Assembly: GCA_032191485.1 (NCBI GenBank)
Contig: JAVDOI010000008.1
Span: forward strand, 4,697,261-4,761,260
Source: Leptoclinus maculatus
Taxonomy: Eukaryota; Chordata; Actinopteri; Perciformes; Stichaeidae
DNA: 64,000 bases
Direction of reading: 5' to 3'
In this document: positions 58,716 to 64,000 of the stretch, piece by piece
Numbering within the stretch: position 1 is the first letter of the stretch
Layout of the letters: every line of letters begins with the position of its first letter
Position numbers and translations under genes: made by a program
Notes under the pieces: generated by a model
The model's input: only the letters and a program-made list of their open reading frames with translations
What the model was told of the DNA's origin: nothing
The model's database searches: none

Positions 58716-59371
58716 CTGGACAGGCAATTGACACGGATACCAAAAAGAAAAGAGAGTTTACCTCTTATGAACATCAGGGAACCAGTGGACCTCGGAGGTG
58801 ACAGATGATGAACATAGTTTGACTGGAGAGGTGCCGCTCATCAAGGGAGGAAGTCGGAGGATCGTGTTTGTCTTTGGATGATCGGTGCGCTTACGCCGGG
58901 ATGCTTTTCTTGTTTCCCTCGAAAACTTTGGAAACTTTGTAATTCCTCTCTTTCTCTCCATCCCTCCCTTCCTTCCTTCGATGCCTCCTTCTTCTCTACC
59001 TCTCAATCTGGTAGTCATGCCGTCAGCCCCGGCAGTTTCCCATAACACAACTTATCAGCACCGAACAGGAGTATGGGCATTTTTTAAACTCTGCCACCCC
59101 CCCCTTCTCTCTCCGTCTTGCACACACACACACACACTAGCATGCATACACCCTGTTACTATTCAGTAGACTTGCTGGGAACCTGTGCTGAGGACCAGAT
59201 TGAAAATGTGATGTGTGCTAATGCATTCAGAACAGAGGTGAGGCCGGTCCTCTCCTTTTCTGTAAGCCAACAGTGGGAACACCAGCCCCAATATGGTAAG
59301 CTAGAAAGGCGAGCACATTACAGTGGCTGAGTAATGAGAACCATGGAGCTCCAAGTCATTCCCACATTCAT

Positions 59372-59402
59372 GCACACACGCACACACACACACACACACA
59401 CG
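59372..59402. repeat. (AC)n microsatellite
   Basis: AC tract with one CG interruption. Confidence 0.9.
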
Positions 59403-62400
59403 TGTTCGCACACAGGCTGGTCTGTGGGAGTGTGTGAAGCAGCGTAAGACTCCAGCAGAGTACTACCAGCGCTATTGCTCTCCTGATGCTGATGCCGTGT
59501 GAAGTGCAGAGCTGTTCGACACAGACTCCAGCTGCTGCTGCCCTGTATTCAAATGGCACCACAAGACATCAGCACGCCGTCTCTTGGTTCTTATTAGACT
59601 CAGCCTCTCACTCTTTTTGTCTCCGTCTTTTTTTTCTTCTTCCCAAAAGTCTCTCACAACTCTCTACACCCGCGGCATCCCACTTATACTTTGCTTCCCT
59701 CCTCTCTTTACTTCTCTCCTCTGCTTGTCTCGTGTGCCGTGTGCTCTTGTGACTGTTGGGCATCAATTTGTGGCACATCACAAGAGGAATAAAAGACGAT
59801 GCATGTAGAGATAAGTTCATAAGTATTCTAGATTTATTTGCTGACGGCCTTCAAAGGGACGTCTGAGAATTTTAGTGCTTTATCTGTGTTATCCTTTATT
59901 TCACAGTGACTTCTACTCGAAGCAATCTGAAAGGGATCAGTCAGTGTGTGTGTGTGCATATGCTCATAAAGGCACAGTATAGTATGCAAGCTTGAGTATC
60001 TCTGTGTGCGTAATGCCAGTGAGTAGGTGTTCTGTGACAGAGTGTAACAGAGAGGTGAGAAGAGAGACACCGCATCCTGCAGCTGTGTACCTGTTTGAGT
60101 GTGTCGTATGTGTTTGTGTGTGCTTGCGAGCCAGGGATGTGTAAGATGGATGGGGGAAGATTAAAAAGTGGATGGAAAGATGCTGATGCAGAATGGTTCC
60201 TCTGATTATTATTAAGAGAGAAAGCAGTTAAAGTATAATGTGAGGGAGTTGAGTGTCAGAGCATTTTAGATTTTAGGACACACACATTGCATTGAACACC
60301 GGATGCAGTGGCACGTCCTTGACAGAGATTAAAAATGTAAAGTAGGCCTACATCTCTTGCATGTGTCAGTGTCGATTTTAACGGATGCACCTTCCTTCCA
60401 GTCCACAGAAATGACAAACAATGACTGGGCGACATATGAAGCATGACGGTGCAGTTGCTGTTCCTAATCTAAAAGGTCGGAAAGAACAAGGTTCCTGATT
60501 TAGGTGTTATGTAAATGTAATGATAAGGTAGGCTCCACTTTATGGTCACACACGTGAAAGAAAAAAAAATACGAGGGTGTTCACATCCAGAGTTTCACAG
60601 CTGTAAATGTAAAAAAAATACTAAAGTAAATCAGCTGACTGGAAGTATGAAACCCAAGGTGTTGCCTTGCAATGCAATTCTGAAAAGGTCTCCATAGACC
60701 TCCTAGTGTATGTTAGACAGAATCATTGTTGACAATATGTTGAAGCTGTCATTTGAGTCCTTATTAATTCTGCACTAAATGAACAAAACACTTACAATCA
60801 TTGAACTAGTAGTTATGTAGGTTAAGTGCTGTTTTTAATATGAATTAGATATGAATTTATGCGAATTAGAATGTCAACAGGAAAATCACCAGCAGGAGAA
60901 TGTTTGAACATTTCAGAAAAGATGATATATATATATAAAAACAACAATTTTTCAGCCACTTGCACTGCAGCACAAGCAAGGAGTACAATCCTGCACCATC
61001 GACACGGGTTGTCACCGTCATGTTATTTAGTGCAACCCTTAAACTTTAATGAATCTGCACCCCACCTGTTGGAAGTGTGTTTTTCACTTCACGTAATGTA
61101 CGTGAACTCTCCCAAACTGTTGCTGTGGAGCTAATTAACGTCACATTACACACAGGTGAGTTTGTATTATCAACTTTTGTCGGAGACAGCGTTCGAGGAG
61201 GATAGTGCTGCACCTGCGCGAACGTTAGCAATTGGCGCAGTAAATTGCTTTGGTTATCCAAAGTTATCCATCAACACCACTGTCACTTTATGAAGAGATG
61301 GGGCCAAATTTTTTTGGCGAGTACCCTCAAATAAGTTGACACTATCTTGGTGTAGGATGGTGGCAGCCTGCTAATACTACCATTTAAAGGAGGCGTCAGT
61401 GAAGTCCACTGTGTTTTTTGACATGTCACAGTAGGAGAAGCACAGTTGTACGTAATGATTATAGCTGCTTTATTGTCAGGGTCCTGGTATTGTGCTAGAT
61501 AGAATGATGTCATTGTTAATGTCATTAGGAAACCTGTTGTTTTCAGACTATGTCGAGTCAAACTGTCTGCTGTGAGAAAGTCCTTTAGTAAATGCTAAAT
61601 TGGTGCTTGTGGATGTGCACCAGCTATCTGAATATTGGGTTATCATAGGTCTGTGTTTTGACGATGAGATCTGTATTGCCCAATGTGAGCTGGAAGAGTG
61701 TCTGGCCCCTCCTGCACAGGATGAGCGGGTATTGAAAATAGATAAATGGATGCATGGATCTGTTTATTGTGGTGAAATTATGAACTGGGCTGCTTGTTTA
61801 AAGTGTTTAGTTAGAACTAAAATAACTGTGGGTCCTGGATTGAAAGCAATGTGTTATTCCCGTTCATTGACATCGTCTCTGATATTGCATTTCTGTGAGC
61901 CCACATGTCGGTGATGCTCGTGATGTGCCGTCCAAATGATTTTATAATGACAGAAATGCTGAGTGAAAGTTCTGCTGTCACTTGCTGTGCCTGTAATAGT
62001 GCCACTGTAATGACTTTAATGAAGCAACAATAAGAGGGAAAACTTAAAATGTCTATTATTTCCGAGGTGAAAAATAAGACTGAAACCTTCCAGTCAGTAT
62101 TCTGCCCATCTCTGGCCCAGTGTCATATTAAATTTAAAAGACGGGTAGCTCAACCACTGAGGGATCCAGGGTTCACCAGTGCATGCTAATGGGGCAGCTC
62201 CATGGACCTGCAGTTTCTCATCACACAAGCTATCTGCACAACACAGTGACGATGTGTATTTTAGACACTGCTGCAGCCTGCGTTCCTCTCTCTTGCTGTC
62301 TTCCTTGCTCTCCTTCCTGTCTCTCCTACTATCTTTTCTCAGACTCCTGTGTATGTGGCTGTTTGTGCACAAGTGCACCTAAACTCACACGTACACAAAC

Positions 62401-62428
62401 GCGCACATACACACACACAGAGACACAC

Positions 62429-62539
<111 letters not shown>

Positions 62540-62685
62540 GCAGGAGTGGGGCCTGCAGCTCCTGGGTGTTTTGCGGGTTGGATTCACACCGATGCTTTCT
62601 CTGACTGCACTATTGTTATTTAAATGTGGGAGGGCGATCAGCAGCAAGCATTAATGGCATCCTCAGCACTGTGGATGAAGCGCAA

Positions 62686-62729
62686 GACACACACACTCAC
62701 ACACAGACACACACACACACACACACACA
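62686..62729. repeat. (AC)n microsatellite
   Basis: AC tract with TC and AG interruptions. Confidence 0.9.
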
Positions 62730-64000
62730 AAAGCATACACACATAGACATCCACGCATGCACATGCAGACACACACTTTCACGCAAGCCTTGTGGATGCA
62801 GCTTGAGGGCCATATGAATAACAAATACCTCTACCATCTGCAATACCACAGAGTATTTCCAGCCATTTCGGCACATTAGTCAGCAGTCTTTTGACTTCGG
62901 CTCTCCACGCACCACTTGGTGTATTAGCAACGCTCTCCTCGGCTACAATGCGCTCCGTTTTAAGTGTGCAGTTTGAGGAGAAGTTTGTTTTCTAAGATTA
63001 AACTTTATGTTCGCTGCTGATCTGACCTTGTCCTCTTGAGTCTGATGTAGTGGGGGGCGCTTGAGTCGTTTGCTGCGGCGATGTTTTGTTCTGTCAAGGC
63101 CAATCAGAGCCTCGCTGGAATACCTGTGGTGATGGTATCGTTTTAAACTGGTGAAGACCTCCCCCACTTTCCCGACACTGCCAGAGCAAATGGGATAAGA
63201 CAGGCACCCCTGGCCATTAACACTTGATCCTTACCTGCTTTCTTTCTCCCTAGAAAACCATGGCTGAAATAGTTGGACATGTAGCCTTTCAATCCCACTT
63301 GTATTTTCTAGTTTCTAGATTTAGTCAGATGTAAATCACGGACAAAACAAATGGTGTTTCATATTGTTGCTCGGTGGCTGTTGAGGACCATTGGGCATCT
63401 GGATTTGGTTTGGGGTAATTAATTAATGCGTAATATGAAGCACAAGCAGTCCAATAAACAATCCTTTACATTCAACTTGACAGTATTATAGAAAATATAT
63501 GGAGAAGTGATTCCTGGTGAAATATGAAGCATTTGAGGCATAGCACAATTAAAAGCACAGAATTGTTTTTATCATATTAGGTTACAATTTTACAATGATG
63601 ATATGATTTTTTATTTTTTTTAACCAATGTTTTCAAAGCCTGCTTATGAAGTATAGTGTTTCTATATTTTGAATGTGCTTCTACCTGTCTGTGTCCAGCT
63701 AGTAAGACAGTGGTTCATTTGTGAGACAAATCATGGCATTAATGTACAACAAAGAGGGTTAAATTGTTTCTAATACGTCTACAATTTTAACTTGTGTTTT
63801 TAATGTACATTTTGAATCTATTATTCCGCCATGAAATGTAAACTCATGCACTACTTCTCAATGCTAGTACAACATCTGGGTCTGAATCTGTATTTTATAA
63901 ACTTTGAAGAAAACATGCATACAGTTTTGCTGACATTGAGTTGTAAATTAATTAATTATTAACCAATTTGAGATATTGATCATTGAAGCTGGTATTTCTG

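Overview
The window is eukaryotic and vertebrate: compact multi-exon genes with GT-AG introns, long AT-rich intergenic stretches, abundant (CA)n/(TA)n microsatellites and repeat modules typical of ray-finned fish. Protein similarities, recognised from memory of the vertebrate families, point to a percomorph-like teleost. Eight protein-coding genes can be read, all with recognisable orthologues, and every coding exon boundary listed was placed by hand from reading frame plus splice dinucleotides.

Layout: (1) 1-2.7 kb, srsf10 (+), entering from the left edge in the RRM. (2) 2.77-6.9 kb, pnrc2 (-), convergent with srsf10 and with a long 3'UTR. (3) 6.9-14.6 kb, gene-poor DNA with two repeat elements. 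(4) 14.6-16.3 kb, cnr2 (+), a cannabinoid receptor. (5) 16.3-18.6 kb, intergenic. (6) 18.8-28.5 kb, akirin1 (+), with a 6.4 kb first intron. (7) 29.2-35.6 kb, rhbdl2 (+). (8) 38.2-39.9 kb, a gja9-type connexin (+). (9) 40.7-42.06 kb, mycbp (-). (10) 43.07-52.2 kb, rragc (+). (11) 52.2-64 kb, no gene seen: microsatellites, decayed transposons and some non-repetitive blocks that could be conserved non-coding DNA.

The left block (srsf10-pnrc2-cnr2) matches the human 1p36.11 gene order. The right block (akirin1-rhbdl2-gja9-mycbp-rragc) matches human 1p34.3, so a synteny junction lies between cnr2 and akirin1. The genes do not form one pathway. They cover splicing (srsf10), mRNA decay and nuclear-receptor coactivation (pnrc2), GPCR signalling (cnr2), nuclear transcription cofactor function (akirin1), intramembrane proteolysis (rhbdl2), gap junctions (gja9), MYC-associated coiled-coil function (mycbp) and lysosomal mTORC1 signalling (rragc).

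The most interesting content is at the level of RNA processing and regulation. There is a textbook AT-AC U12-type intron in srsf10 that contains what looks like a competing, polyadenylated, purine-rich terminal exon. A second probable U12-type intron (GTATCCTT donor) lies in mycbp. Two CLEAR-type E-boxes sit in rragc intron 1, and a full CTCF-type motif lies between the divergent mycbp and rragc promoters. An unexplained protein-like reading frame lies antisense in akirin1 intron 1. No database search was possible; all identifications are by eye.
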